Part shown: positions 1 to 18,087 of the stretch, piece after piece
How positions within the stretch are numbered: the stretch's first letter is position 1
Layout of the letters: each line of letters opens with the position of its first letter
Source of the DNA: Diphasiastrum complanatum
Taxonomy: Eukaryota; Streptophyta; Lycopodiopsida; Lycopodiales; Lycopodiaceae
Direction: 5' to 3'
Assembly: GCA_029204225.1 (NCBI GenBank)
Contig: CM055097.1
Span: 74,422,661 to 74,486,660 of the forward strand
Length of the DNA stretch: 64,000 nt
Position numbers and translations under genes: made by a program
Notes under the pieces: model-generated
Told to the model about the DNA's origin: nothing
Seen by the model: only the letters and a program-made list of their open reading frames with translations
Database searches by the model: none

Positions 1-3357
<3,357 letters not shown>

Positions 3358-3569
3358 CTTTTTTTGTATTTTTAGGATTTTGGTGATTTTTTGGTGTTTT
3401 TTGACATTTTTTCTGATGTTTCTAGAAATTTGCTGGGAATTGATGTGAAGGTGGAATACTTCTAGCTGGTGGCCTCCTGATCTCCATCGCTCCTTCACTC
3501 CATTTTCAGTTCCAGAGAGGACTTTTCAGTGCTCGTTTTACATCTACTTACAGTGCTACATGTCCATCG

Positions 3570-3938
3570 TTGTTGATTACACCTGCAACGTACCACCTAT
3601 ACCAAGAGAGGGTAGGTTTTCCCTCAACGCTGACTTGCATCACATTAGCACTAATCACATCAATATGCATTGGAAGAAGAACTAAAGGAAAGAAAATTAC
3701 GATTGGTACAAATGAAGACAGATGCATGTCAACTTCATTAGCAATGGTAGATTCGGAGGTGTTATCCTCCTTGGCTTCTAACCAAAGTGGCTTGGCATCA
3801 CTTTCTGATGACGCCGAGGGGCAATGCCAGTCACTGTCTTCTCAAATCAGCGCTAAGAGTGGTGCTACTTTGAATCTTTGCAATTACATGGGACTATCTG
3901 AGGTTTCATCTGCTCCAGTCCAAATGGCAGACTCTTGA
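3570..3938 (+). CDS. Unrecognised 122-codon open frame
   Basis: An open frame of ordinary composition, unlike the low-complexity DNA to its left. The N-terminal half has a short hydrophobic stretch (about residues 15-33, TLTCITLALITSICI core) followed by a basic patch (GRRTKGKK). The C-terminal half is Ser/Ala/Gln-rich. I do not recognise a family. It could be a host exon or the start of the decayed gypsy element that follows; the next 800 bp also carries fragments of readable frame. No promoter or splice sites were identified. Confidence 0.25.
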   Translation: MLITPATYHLYQERVGFPSTLTCITLALITSICIGRRTKGKKITIGTNEDRCMSTSLAMVDSEVLSSLASNQSGLASLSDDAEGQCQSLSSQISAKSGATLNLCNYMGLSEVSSAPVQMADS

Positions 3939-3943
3939 GAGAA

Positions 3944-4774
3944 CTAGAACGCTGCACCAAAAATAGGCTGAGAGCATAAAACTTTGGGAAGGTGTTGATG
4001 AGCGGAGACATGATATATCTCAGAAAGGCTTCTTGGTTGAACTGTTTGAATATCTGTCTTGGTGTTTGTTTGTACCATTTTCAATGGCGGTATTGGCCGC
4101 CTACCCATAAATGTCATCAGACAACCAGCTTTACATTTCCATTTCACTGGACTTCAAAGATAAATCCTTTTACCTCACCAATAATGATAGAATACCTCTT
4201 TATGATGCTCCCTGTGGGAACGATAATAATTTATTCTACACATTTACTGACCTTTTGGTTTGGTAAGCCACGATATACACCAAACTTTTGAAAAGCTCCT
4301 CGAAACCTGACACGAAAGTACCTTCAAAGAAATGAAGGAAGTCCTCGAAACAGAAATCTTCAACCAAAGCAATAACAAAAGAAGCTCCTGAAGCTGATCC
4401 TGATTATGATCGTGATGCAACTAAGTTATTTTCAAAGGTACAATTTGATGTTTAATTGAAAAAGTGCCTCCAAAAATATATAAAGGCCTTCAGTAATAAA
4501 AATGCCCATATCCAATACCATGTATGCAATGTCTTGATCTTAGAGTTGGGCCTTAATTAAGCCTTGCCAATGTAAACCAACAACTCAACACAGTACCGCG
4601 GTACATAGTATGAGAAATAGGTAAAAACTCCACTAAGCGTTGCATCAGATAACCACATTTCTAACTTTTCTATAAAAATGTCGAAAAAATAGATAAATAT
4701 CATAAACAAGGTATCACAACACCTCATGTTCCTACCAAGGAGATGAGTATACATCACATCCATAAAATCCAAAA
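3944..4774. other. Broken coding-like DNA upstream of the gypsy zinc knuckle
   Basis: The plus strand shows readable stretches broken by stops (for example about 3970-4265), ending in a Lys/Ser-rich tract at 4280-4440. The position just 5' of a CCHC zinc knuckle suggests decayed gag sequence, but no gag motif is visible. Confidence 0.25.
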
Positions 4775-6175
4775 ATGCTAGCCATCCAAGATGGCTACGC
4801 AATTGCCCAAGGGCCAATGAGCAACAAATGTTTTATCTGTGGTAAAACAGGTCATTTCATGGTTGATTGTAAAGTAAAAAATCCAATACCATGCAGAATG
4901 CCCAGAACGTGTTCGAAAACACAGTTTCAAAAATTGTCCAAAATAATCGAACAGAATCCTCCCTGCACGCCACGTATGTCATGAACCAGTGAGGGTCGTC
5001 ACTTTTTCTCCGAACTTCTGCAAGCTCAAATCACGATGTCGTTCCATAGTGCCATCAAATCCTTCATGGGCCTTAAATGCTATATCCATAGAAGTTTTCA
5101 GTTGTCCAAGAGGAACAAAGTGATCTACAAAGACTATCCAACAGTATCCGTTATCTTAGATAGTGGATCAGGCATAAACACTACGGATTTGTCACTAGCA
5201 AACTCATGGGATTTTTTCCAGTTAGATCTACCACGGTACAAGTTACGCAGGTGGATCAAAGAGTCACTGACCCTGTAGAGCATTTATCGAATATCCCAGT
5301 TCGTATTGCAGGCGTCAAATTTACCATCGAATGTGTTATAGTAGACTTACCAGATGATGTACATACATACAAATTCCTTCTTGGTATGCCCTGGTTACAG
5401 ATGGCAAGAGTCATCCAAGATTGGAAACGAAGTCCGTATTTGCGTTGATCTCAAAAATCTTAATGTGGTTACTAAAAAAGACCATTTTCCTTTGCCTCTA
5501 ACTACATAAATCCTCAAGGAAATGGTGGGAGCTGAAGCTTTCAACTTTTTAGATGGCTTCTATGAATATTTCACGGTCCAAATAGCTCAAGAAGATAGAC
5601 ACAAAATAGCCTTCGCAACGGAATATGAAATTTATGCCTATAATGTAGCCTTTTGGCTTATGCAATGCCCCTTCCACATTCCAATGTGTCATGCAAATGG
5701 CATTTCAAGATTTTCCCCACTGCATCTGATGATCTGGGGGTGCATTCTTCCGCAGATAAACACCTCTTAGCACTCGAAAAGATCTTCATTCGCTGTCGCC
5801 GATTCAAAATATCACTTAACCCTGAGAAGTGTCAAATCTGGATCACCCATGGGATTGTGCTCGAACATATCATATCCAAGGACGATATCTCTACCGTTTC
5901 AAAAATCAAGGTTATAATTGAGATGCCCCTCCCTACAACCGTGAAAGAAGTCTACGTTTAACTACTACTGCATCTTTATAATCGACTATGTCGACAAGGC
6001 ACGACTCGTTTATTTGGTTGTGTTTGACCCTAGATGGACCGAAAAGTGTATGAAAGCTTTTGAGGAATAGCTCTCACTACTACACCAATACTTCGTTCTC
6101 CAGATTATACCAATGAATTCCATGTGCATACTGACGCAAGTAAGTATGCCATAGGGGTGCTAGATTAGCCAAGTT
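4775..6175 (+). pseudogene. Degenerate Ty3-gypsy gag-pol (zinc knuckle, PR, RT, RNase H)
   Basis: Domains in order on the plus strand: a CCHC zinc knuckle (CFICGKTGHFMVDC, about 4826-4874); an aspartic protease with active-site DSG (about 5155-5170) and the downstream LLGMPWL motif (5374-5397); reverse transcriptase from about 5431 with VDLKNLNVV, then LDGF (first catalytic Asp) and a DD pair in SDDLGVHSS near 5730; and an RNase H start with HTDAS near 6130. The order PR-RT-RH is that of gypsy/Metaviridae elements. The frame changes at least three times (around 5278, 5448-5522 and 5700) and TAA/TAG stops interrupt it, so no functional polyprotein is possible. The integrase is not visible downstream. 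Confidence 0.8.
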
Positions 6176-7363
6176 GCAGAATTACATGTGCTAGCTAGCT
6201 ATGGTTGGGTGGTGAATACTTGAGGCCACTTGTTATCTACCTTTGTGATTAAGATTAGGGACACAGGTGTAGGAGAGATCCAGATCTCGACCGAGTCCTC
6301 TACTCCCAGCCTGAGCTTCAGATCCTTCAGTCATATCTCGACCGAGAGCCTTAGTCATCTACTTCCAGTCTCGACTGAGCCGACTCTCAGACCTTTGTAT
6401 CCTCTCTGGACCATGCCGAGTCTACAACAGAATGATCAGCAAAATAGAACATGTCGTCACATAACTGATGATCTTGAGTCTGATAAAATTGAGACAAGCA
6501 TGGGCACTCTCGATATTCCTAAGATGAACATATGGTACCAAGAGACACATCACTTCTTGACACAAATCTAGTTCCAAATCCCTCCTCTATCTGTATATCA
6601 GAGCCCATTCGTCCTGCATATTTCCTATGCCACATACAATCATATCCACAGATCTTTTCACTTCATCTACCTCTAAACAAGAGTCATAACTTTAATATCT
6701 CTCTCTCTGGAGCTAACATCCACACCTTCGGCTTCCCTCGAGGACCAAATGTAGTCAGTGGAAACACTTTAGAAGATCAAATCCACAACTTATTACAAGT
6801 TCATAGGTCCTTCAGTGGATAAATGGAAGAACAAAGACGGCTACCGAGTCGACGCAATAAATGATAAGCCTTTAGCTGTTGCATGTGCCTATCTAACCGC
6901 AGCATTATATGTCAAAGATTTTGCGTATACCGATGTCGCTCTTTCACATAATGGCAGATTCTAGGCTCCACAACCGGAACCTGTACGACTGGGCCCAGTT
7001 TTCATCCAACTGCCTTCATGAGTGCATCAAGAACAAACAGCCCTCCAATTTATTGGGCTACCTTCTGACGGATGTCACACTGCAGCAAGTGAGCAACCGA
7101 CCAAAGCTTCGAGAATTGTTGATGCTGGCAGATAAAGTTTGAGAGACACAAGTAGCACCAGCCAAGAAGACAAAGTCTCCGTCCAAGCATACGACAACAG
7201 CCCCAGCACAAGCAGCTTCTCAGAAGAGGAAGAGCTCCTCCTCTCAACAAGCACCAACTACAAGGCAAGACCGACATAACAAAGCTGCCACTGAGAACGA
7301 CGCCCACGTCCTCTACATCACAAACGAGAGATCCTTCTTCTCACAAAGAAGACGACACCACCA
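6176..7363 (+). other. Broken open frames of unknown origin
   Basis: Plus-strand frames 6230-6571, 6532-6822 and 6909-7142 overlap and end in stops. The first is Ser/Thr-rich with a near repeat (ISTES). A stretch around 6840-6960 also reads as ordinary protein in another frame. A Lys/Ser/Gln-rich frame follows at 7143-7360. These could be the upstream part of the unrecognised protein that resumes at 8411, separated from it by the LTR-like block, but this is inference. Confidence 0.25.
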
Positions 7364-8060
7364 TGTTGTGGGTATTTCCTACACAATAATAAACAAGTGA
7401 GTCCCACCACTTAAAATACTATTGGCCAAGCCTTACCTAGTGGGCCCTGCCACAATACATTGTACAGTTAAAATAATAAGTGTGAGGTCACTGGCGTCCT
7501 GCGTGTGTAAGCCCAACCCAATGAACACACAAAATGGCTAGGTAGAAGTTGAATAAAAGACTTGGAATATAATAAATAATAAAAAACTACAAAGTCAAGT
7601 TACATGGTTCTAAGTTGAGGGAATCTCACATGATTCATGTGAGTTTGGTCCTCTTCTTATTGAACCATTAGATTGCAATTAGTTTAGTTTGAATGGCTAA
7701 GATTAGGATTCTGGCCAATTAGAAAGGGCCAATGAGAGCCAAGATGGGCTCCCCTCTCAACTGTATAAGGAGGCCATTTCGTCGTTGCCGGGGAGCGCCA
7801 CACACTCGTCTCACCGCATAGCCATCTTTCTTCTCTTGCCTCTCTTCTCTCTTCTTTTCCCTCTCTTTTTCACCAAAAAAAACAAAAAATCCAATTTTTA
7901 AGTTGTTAAAGTTAGTTTAGTGTGGATTAGGAGTTAGATTTGTTGTTTATTTTGTGATTTTTTGCCGTTTTTTTTATGAGACTTTGCTGTTTTGTGATTT
8001 TTTTTTGCTTGTACATACATATATATATATATATAAACTAAAAATTGGAAAAGAATTTAA
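7364..8060 (+). repeat. LTR-like block with TATA box
   Basis: Starts with TGTTGTGGG, contains a TATA-like TATAAGG at 7764-7770 followed 30-40 bp later by a CT-rich leader (about 7820-7870), and has no coding capacity. This is the usual U3-R-U5 layout of a plant retroelement LTR. A second copy with matching ends was not found, so the boundaries are approximate and it may be a solo or orphan LTR. Confidence 0.4.
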
Positions 8061-8405
8061 GCCTCGTTGGTGAGCGACTCTATCTTTCAGATAGCCTCCT
8101 CCCACGACTGCGATAGTTCTATTCCTTCAAAAAATAAAAAACTAAAAATCAAAAAAAAAAAAAAAGCCTCGCTCGTGAGCGACTCTATATTTCAGATAGC
8201 CTCCTCCCACGACTACGACAATTCTATTCCCTAAAAACTTTAAAAATCGAAAAAAGAAAATAAGCCTCGTTGGTGAGCGTCTCTATCTTTTAGATAGCCT
8301 CCTCCCATGACTGTGACGCTTCTATTCCCTTAAAAAAATAAAAATCTAAAAATTGGAAGAAAAACCTTAGCGTGGTGAGCCTTCTCTATCTTTTAGATAA
8401 ACCAT
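8061..8405 (+). repeat. Four-copy tandem repeat, about 100-bp unit
   Basis: Units begin at about 8061, 8166, 8264 and 8366. Each carries GCCTCGTTGGTGAGCG, then CTATCTTTCAGATAG (a small hairpin), then CCTCCTCCCACGACTG and TTCTATTCC, separated by A-rich spacers. The last unit is truncated. The motifs faintly resemble the D-arm, anticodon arm and T-loop of a tRNA (see findings). Confidence 0.85.
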
Positions 8406-8410
8406 GAGAG

Positions 8411-9445
8411 GTGGAAGCGAAGACCTGGACCAAAGCAAATATTCTTCGAGGTCAGACATCATTGCCGCCCTACAACCACAGCCAGAATGGAGAAGGCATA
8501 GTCCTGAAAGACAAGAAGAGGCTACAGGAGTACCTGAGGGCACCTGCTTGGAAAAGGATTGATCCTTTTTACATGCCCAGCAAGAGAAGAGATCCATGGC
8601 CAACGGAGGAGCCAAGAGACGAAGCCATCAATTGGCTAGTGGTTCCAAGAATTTCAGAAAGCTCAACGTTCGACGATTTGAGACTACATCTACTAGACTT
8701 TGGCCACAAATATAAGTCTAATGCTGACACATGCATTCGAGAGAGTGCGGATTATTGCCGATCCATGGCATTCCTCAAGAATCATGAGTGTTTTTGGGAC
8801 CGAGGTCTAGAGCCAATAAAAATCAACTGCAATGTAGCCCTGCAGTTAGAGGACGACCACCGGATGATGGCCCCCGACTCTATTATAGAGCGGCGTTTAT
8901 GTCCTCACAATATGTCCTAATGATTGAAGATTGGCAGAAGTTCGAGTTTGTTAAAGGGGTGCTTGATTATTTGGGGCCACTACAACTTGAAAATAAGCTA
9001 CGGTTCCAGATATTCGAAGCCTTGGGAAAACAAATGAGTACGAGAAAGCAGTCCATGAAGCGACAAGGAGAACATGACACACATGAGGTTCTCAAGCGGG
9101 TTGGAATGTAAAGGGCCATTGGGAGATCTCAATTTTGTGAGACAATTTTGCGGAAAATAAACACTTGGTTTTACGCAAGGGAACGAAAATCTATGCTTTT
9201 CCAAGTGCCAAGGCAAAAGCGAAAGCGATATCATTCGACATGTGTTGCAGTGGGTCCTGCAATAGATTAGGGGAGGATGATGTTGGCTGATTTTGAGGAA
9301 TCCCCAAGATACGAGGCTAAAAGCTATCCAAGAGCACCTCTCACCTTAAACCGAGGAGGTCTCTGAGGAAGAAGACAAGGACTGCAAATTGCTCTTGAAA
9401 AGTTTTATGGCTTCAAGATCTCATAATGTGTCTCATGTCACTTTC
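8411..9445 (+). pseudogene. Unrecognised protein family, copy 1 (broken)
   Basis: The main frame 8411-8920 (169 codons) and an overlapping frame 8788-9111 look like one protein cut by a frameshift around 8800-8930; stops follow at about 9109, 9267 and 9363. Residues from about 38 (YLRAP) onward, with FYMPSKRRDPW and later LHLLDFGHKYKSNADTC, align by eye with the frame at 48169-48570 (YVTSP, HFLPCPRRSKW, LTAFANQYINCSDPT). A stretch reading ALQPQPEWRR occurs just upstream in another frame, matching ALQPQPERRQ of copy 2. I do not recognise the family. It may be an element-encoded protein, since an LTR-like block precedes it. Confidence 0.4.
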
Positions 9446-10499
9446 ACAAATAATAATCTACGCTACATTTAATTTTACCATCCTTTTTCATAAAACAACT
9501 CATAAAAATGTTAATTTAATGTACATTTTATTTTATCATCCTTTTACATTACACAACTCACCCACCATCCATGATTTTTTTAGAACAATAGAGATATCAG
9601 TTTGATGCTTTTGTTGTTCCTTTGATGTACCCGGGTAGTAGAGGAAAACGGCACGATTTGAGAGCTCAAAATCTGAGTTGCAAAGATCGTAGTACAAGTA
9701 TTCGACTAACCTGTTCATTGAGTTTCATAACGAAGCTATCTATGGGAATGTGATTTAGAAAGTCAAGGTGCAGCACCAAATTAGATAGCAGATCTCATCA
9801 GATAAACGTCATCGATGGCATTATAAAGATGCAGAGTCAAGACAGATTTTGCTTTCTCGATCTCGACTTATAACATTCTCCCAAATGCTACCCAACAAAC
9901 AAAAGCTTTCACTAGAATTACTCAAAATTTAGCTTCCACAATCTTAGACATAACTGAAGACAATCTTTGTACTAGACATAGGAAAATCAAAAGAATATTC
10001 TATAAGACGCCAAATTTTATCTATTAAAAGAATCTCCCAGTTACAGATTCAGCCTTCTGACATTTCCATCAATGTATAACTTAAGCTGAGGGTTTGGAAA
10101 TTGGAAAGAAGAGCTTGTAATCGATGGTCTTAATCGTATTTTCTGGAGACCGGATAGAACGCTAGTTTTGCGAGTTATTTGCAATCTTGACTTACCTTAT
10201 ATCTATACCACATGATGCCCCTAATTGACTAGCTATGGATTTTTCCGATCTGGAAAGATGGATCTTAATCACGGTCTCGCATGATTTTCAAGGTACAGCA
10301 AAGGTAAGTGTCTATCTTGTCTCCAATCACAAGAGTTCAATGCAGTAACTAATCAGCAGAGGGAACTAAGTGTATATGTGCTTATCTTTAAAACTGATTG
10401 AAGATTTTCGACAAAATGCAACAGCACACTTGAACTAAGAAGCTGGATAACTTTCCACGAAGGTCGGGTGAACAGACCAGATTAGGCCTGTGTATTGTC
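9446..10499. other. AT-rich flank of HEI10, no gene seen
   Basis: Contains a short tandem duplication at about 9468-9560 (TTTTACCATCC ... ACAACTCA repeated). It includes the presumed 3'UTR of HEI10 at its right edge. The minus-strand frame 9536-9718 has no recognisable features. Confidence 0.5.
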
Positions 10500-12170
10500 T
10501 CAATTAAATCCTGTGTGGCGAAAGCGAGATGGCGGTTTTCTTAAGGGGGAGATGAGCAGATTACGAAGGACATTTGACGGATTGGTGCCACTTGGTGTAA
10601 ACATGTCTGTCCCCGCAGCAGTGAAAAATGTGCTTGAAGTTGGGTGGCCGATAATGCCAGTATCAACTCCTCGAGAACGGTTGGGGCCCGGAATTTCACA
10701 ACGGCGTGAAGTGCTCTGTGGCTGTCCAGGCCATAAATCTGAAGATTTCGCTGGAGTTATAGGGGGCATAACCATTGATTCACCTGCAAAACCTTGAATA
10801 ACTGATTCTCTTTTGGAAAGCACTTAACATGAATAGCAACTGCACCTATTATTATTATAGCTCAGACGCTATAAAGTCTAATTTTGAACACGTCAAGACG
10901 GAAGGAATGCTAATTTAGAAATTTTATACTACGGATAAAAATATTTCCAAGAGCAATCGTCAATGTAATAGCTCTGATTACCAGCATTTGTTCTTGTCAT
11001 TGGATCTCCGAATGCACTCGGGTTAGCGAATGCGTACATATTTGTTGGACGTGATAAACTGTCACGCGGCGCAATGCTTGAACACTTCAATTTCTCATAA
11101 TCATTTCTCAATTCATCGTACATTTCATCCAGTTTTCGCTTTTGTCTGGCATTCAACGTTGTTTCGAAATATCCCGTTAGCTTCTAAAACAATCTTAGCA
11201 GCTATTGCTTCAGCAGAGCAGCGGAATTGCTACTTTACTAACGAATAGCTCTGACATTTCTAGATGTTACCTTGACTTTTCTGCAAACTTTTCTTGCAGT
11301 TCGGCATTGTCCTTAGCTAGCGATTCTTTCTCTTCTTGAAGAAACTGGATTTTTCTCACGGCTTTTTGATAAGCTGCATGCAATTGCTCGATCTTCTGAC
11401 TGAATTTTGTTTGCATTTCTTCGTACTTTCGATGCAATTGTCTTGCCTTATCAACTGTAAGCTGAGCTTCAACATCCTTTTGCTCTATCCAGAATATTAC
11501 ACCCTTGAAAGCACTCTTCATAACTTGTAACTTTGTGAAGGTTTATGACAAAAAGCTTCATAGACATGATAAGAAAGGAAATAGACGACAAATGAATCGT
11601 CACCATTTAGCATATACGAAAAACTATTACTTATCTTAGTGATGGATACTGCAATGTGGTGGAACTCCAGCCATGACCATCTGAGAAAAAAGAGCGTAAG
11701 GTTTTCGTGATACTTTGATTCAGCTTAGCATAGCATATAATTTCCAGACATGGAATATATTCCCATTACTACTTAATGTGTTTAAGATACAAGGGCAAGA
11801 AACTTTACGTTCACCCAGTCGTCGTTTGGATTTAGGTTGACTGGCTTCATGTGGCTGCATCAATATCGTAGTTACAGACGTAGTTGTCATTAGTTATTTT
11901 CAAGGTCATCGTAGTCAAGTATTTCAAGCAATAAATCTAAACGTACCTTTTTGACAAGATTTGCTCACACAGAGGACATGGGGAATCACTGGATAGAATT
12001 TTTCTTGCATCTTCCGTACCTGTTGACTTAATTTAGGAAAACTACATGAACATTTTTGAACAAACAACACATATACTGTTTTGATCGACGATGTGGATAC
12101 AGAAGATGTGACCACAAGTGGTTACGATTCCTCGTTCTTCCAGGTTTGTCCAGCAAGCGTTACACTTCAT
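10500..12170 (-). CDS. HEI10: HEI10, RING/coiled-coil E3-like crossover protein
   Basis: The encoded protein is the Zip3/HEI10-family factor that acts on meiotic chromosomes, where it concentrates at recombination sites along the synaptonemal complex and promotes class I crossovers (known for the family). I joined seven coding exons: 12170-12101, 12019-11947, 11854-11809, 11680-11650, 11523-11271, 11145-10982 and 10822-10500. Every junction has GT and AG, phases match, and the sum is 960 nt, or 319 residues plus stop; plant HEI10 is about 300. Residues 3-41 form the RING (MKCNACW, TTCGH, then CPLC). Residues about 75-180 are a coiled coil with AAYQK and KSRQKRKLDEMYDEL. The C-terminus keeps LRNLLISPLRK. 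The last acceptor (10823-10825, AAG) is the weakest, but only it keeps the frame. No stop or frameshift; likely functional. Confidence 0.93.
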
Positions 12171-12700
12171 ATTTAATCCCCTTCCTACGAAAACGCAGCA
12201 CACATTAAAATAGATGCCATCAGATATACTTGTTTGAGGATTTAATGATATCTCTTGTTCGGTAGTCATCATATTAGATCTTCATTACTCTGTTTAGTGT
12301 AATTTCAAAAGGTGACAAAAACATCAAAATATTCAGTCAACAAATCCATTTCTAGTGAAAGGAAGCTAATTTTGGTTTAGAAGCACTTGCTCACCAACCG
12401 TCACGAACTGCGTCGTAAGTGGACTCGCTTTGTCAAACTCACCGAAACTCTATAACGAAGAAAAAATCTTTTTTTAAGGATGATATTGATGCATCTTCAG
12501 AGTGACAGCTCGTCGTAACTCCTATGCACAGTACATCAGTTGAGTATAATCTTGAGCAAAAAAATTAAGCATGTATGCTAGCATAGCTACGACTCACGAT
12601 CGGATCGTTATTGTTTATTCGGAGGAAGGTACAAGAATAGACCTCTTTTTCTAACCTGTAACAACATCGTGACGATTCTTGGTTAACGTTCTATAAAGCT
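12171..12700 (-). promoter_or_regulatory. HEI10 5'UTR with intron, and presumed promoter
   Basis: A 14-nt UTR piece (12184-12171) precedes the ATG behind a TTTTCGTAG acceptor. A good donor (TTTCG|GTGAGT) at 12442 would give a 258-bp 5'UTR intron (12185-12442). The first non-coding exon would lie from 12443 upward. The transcription start is not identifiable. An in-frame upstream ATG exists without the intron, so the short start is favoured by family alignment (protein begins at the RING). Confidence 0.5.
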
Positions 12701-15620
<2,920 letters not shown>

Positions 15621-15625
15621 CTATA

Positions 15626-15899
15626 ACTTAGAATTTGCTTTGCACAGGAACACAGATCATGCTACACAGTAACACAGATAAAAAACACTCTCCACAACAA
15701 TCTCACATAGCAACTGTATTTCTCAGAATGAAATTACACTGTACATATAGTTGTTCACTCAGGCAACCCATGCATGACCCAAGTTGCCGTTGGCGGGACA
15801 CGTGTCCCGTCGACTTGCCTCGTGGCGAGGCCAACTGATCCTTATCCACTGATAGGACCCACAGTATAGTAACACAATGATTCTACTTTAATTCTAACT
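15626..15899 (-). repeat. Copia A 3' LTR
   Basis: Nearly identical to 21392-21665. In element orientation it runs from AGTTAGAAT to ATTCTAAGT, an inverted-repeat end rather than the common TG...CA. It contains CACGTGTCCCGTCGAC and CCTCGTGGCGAGG, a small palindrome. Confidence 0.93.
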
Positions 15900-15915
15900 C
15901 TCTCCCTTAAAGTAG
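15900..15915 (-). other. Copia A polypurine tract
   Basis: The minus strand reads TTTAAGGGAGAG immediately before the 3' LTR, the position and composition expected for the plus-strand primer of reverse transcription. Confidence 0.75.
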
Positions 15916-15953
15916 AGTCTACTTTTTATATAGTCATATACATAGCTTTAAAG

Positions 15954-17424
15954 TCAACAAACTTTAAGTACAGAAAGCTTTGATCTAAACTTATCAAACT
16001 TTTCTCCAGTAAGTAGCTTAGTGAAAATATCAGCTAGTTGTTCTTTTGTGCTACAATGAACAACATGAATTTCACGACTCAGCAGCCTCTCATGTATGAA
16101 GTGAATCTCAATGTGTTTAGTTCTCGCATGGAACACTGGATTCTTTGCTAGTTGAATGCCACTCTGGCTGTCGCTATGTAAAGTCGTGGGATTTTTCTAC
16201 TTCATGCCAATTTCTTCCAAGATTTGTCTCAACCATATAGCTTCCTGTGCTGCACTACACATTGCCTTATACTCTGCTTCTGTCGTGGAAGGAGCAATTA
16301 TACTTTGCTTCTTACTAGACCAGGAAAAGCAACTACCACAAAATTGGAATACATACCCTGTGGTGGATCTACGATCATCATAGTCACCTCCCCAATCCAC
16401 ATCCACATAGCCACACAACTCAGGTAAACCATCATGCTTCTTGTAAATCAAGTCATACTCTGAAGTTCCTTTTACATAATGCAAAATGCATTTAGCTGCC
16501 TTCCAATGCGTTTTCGTAGGTGCTGCCATAAACTGACTTACAATGCCAACAACATAGCATATATCTAGTCTAGTCGTGGTAAGGTAAATCAAGCTCCCTA
16601 CTAACTGTCTATATAACGTAGCATCAAATGAGTGTGACTCATCAAGCTTAGAAAGCTTTTTACCTGGTTCAATAGGAGTGTTTACTAGTTCGCAATCCTG
16701 CAACCTAAACCTGTGCAGCAACTCTTTGACATACTTCACCTGTGTTAAACCCACTTCATGTCCTTTTTGCCACACTTCTACTCCAAGGCAGTAATGCATC
16801 AGGCTGAGATCTGTCATCTCGAATTATTCCATGAGGTCTTTCTTGATCATGTCTATCATCTCTTGATTATTTCCCGTAATAATCAAGTCATCAACATAAA
16901 GAGAAATCAAAGCAACCATACCATCAAAGCATAAGACATATAGATTTGGATCAGAATGTGTTCTCACCATCCCCTTTGAACGAAAGTAGGCATCAACCCT
17001 GCTATACCACGCACGTGATGCTTGTTTAAGACCATAATTTCTTCAAATGACATTTTTTATTTTTCTGTCCCTTCGTTACAAAGCTTTCAGGTTGATCCAT
17101 GAACACTTCTTCTTCTAACTTACCATTTAGAAAAGCAGATTTCACATCCATCTGATGCAAAGGCCAACCAAAATGTGAAGCTAAAGCGATAAGTAGACTT
17201 AAAGTATTTCACTTACAAACCGGCGCAAAGGTCTCCTCATAGTCGATGCCTTTATTTTGTGCGTACCCTTTGATCACCAATCTTGCTTTGTGCTTTGCTA
17301 TACTTCCATCTGCATGGTACTTAGTCTTGTATACCCATTTGCAACCAATGGGTTTCTTGCCAACTGGTGGTTCTACTAAGTCCCATGTGCTATGCTTAGC
17401 AATTGACTCCATCTCCTCTCCCAT
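15954..17424 (-). pseudogene. Copia A reverse transcriptase and RNase H (broken)
   Basis: From right to left: RT start with STWDLV, GCKWVYKTKY and KARLV (17424-17209), then DVKSAFLNG-type sequence read through stops, a YVDD box (LYVDDLI, about 16880-16900), the MTDLSLMHYCLGVEVWQ segment (16817-16197) with SLIYLTTTRLDI, YVDVDWGGD and STTEAEYKA of the RNase H domain, and the C-terminal ARTKHIEIHFIHE and EQLADIFTK (16136-15954). Frameshifts near 17209, 17040 and 16820 and a break near 16140-16197 divide it, so it cannot encode an active enzyme. Confidence 0.9.
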
Positions 17425-18087
17425 GGCCTTGACCCAAATGTCATCATCCTTCGCTTCACCAGAAGTCGAAGGTTCTTTGTCTTGAATAATGCTAGATAAG
17501 AGAGCATAATTTGCTTCATACCTTTCAGGTAGTATCTTCTCTCTTGTTAATCTTCATAGCTCTCCTTGGTTAGATGATCCTGGAAAGTCATCTATGTCGT
17601 GGCTCTCCAACAATCTCTCAAACCACTTAGGGAGCTTCCTGTCAGGTGATCAGCTTCCCGGTGAAATTGTATCCCACGGTACATCCTTCTCCTTGCGTTT
17701 GTCACTTGCAACTTCAATCCTTTTTGCACCAAAAGGTTTGTCCCTACCTCTCCAACCTGTTTCTTGAGGTTGAGTAGTAGTATCTTGAGATGTATCCTCA
17801 TGTTCATCACTCGGAAGGTCAATGAATGGATCATCATCAGGTGGTATCCTCACTATACCATCTTTCCCACTGGATGTGTCTATCTTCTCAACATCCTCAT
17901 CTTCATACATCTTGGATTCATCAAAGATAACATCACGACTTATATGGATTTTGTTTTCAACTAGATCAAAACATCTATAGCCCTTCACACAATCATCATA
18001 TCCTAGGAATATGCACTTGATAGCTTTCACATCAACTTTACATCTCTTTTCCTTAGGAATGTGTACAAAGGCTTTACATCCAAAGAT
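17425..18087 (-). pseudogene. Copia A integrase C-terminus and linker
   Basis: Frame 18030-17650 reads CIFLGYDDCVKGYRCFD and HISRDVIFDE, the usual end of copia integrase, followed by an acidic Pro/Thr-rich linker toward RT. It is separated from the core integrase by a stop near 18088 and from RT by further stops. Confidence 0.85.

Noticed and set aside
8061-8405. tRNA gene array
   Set aside because: Acceptor and T stems do not pair and an extra segment separates the arms; at most tRNA-like, so listed only as a finding.
10495-10797. 100-codon plus-strand open frame
   Set aside because: It lies opposite HEI10 exon 7, whose minus-strand frame matches the conserved HEI10 C-terminus; the plus frame is a shadow.
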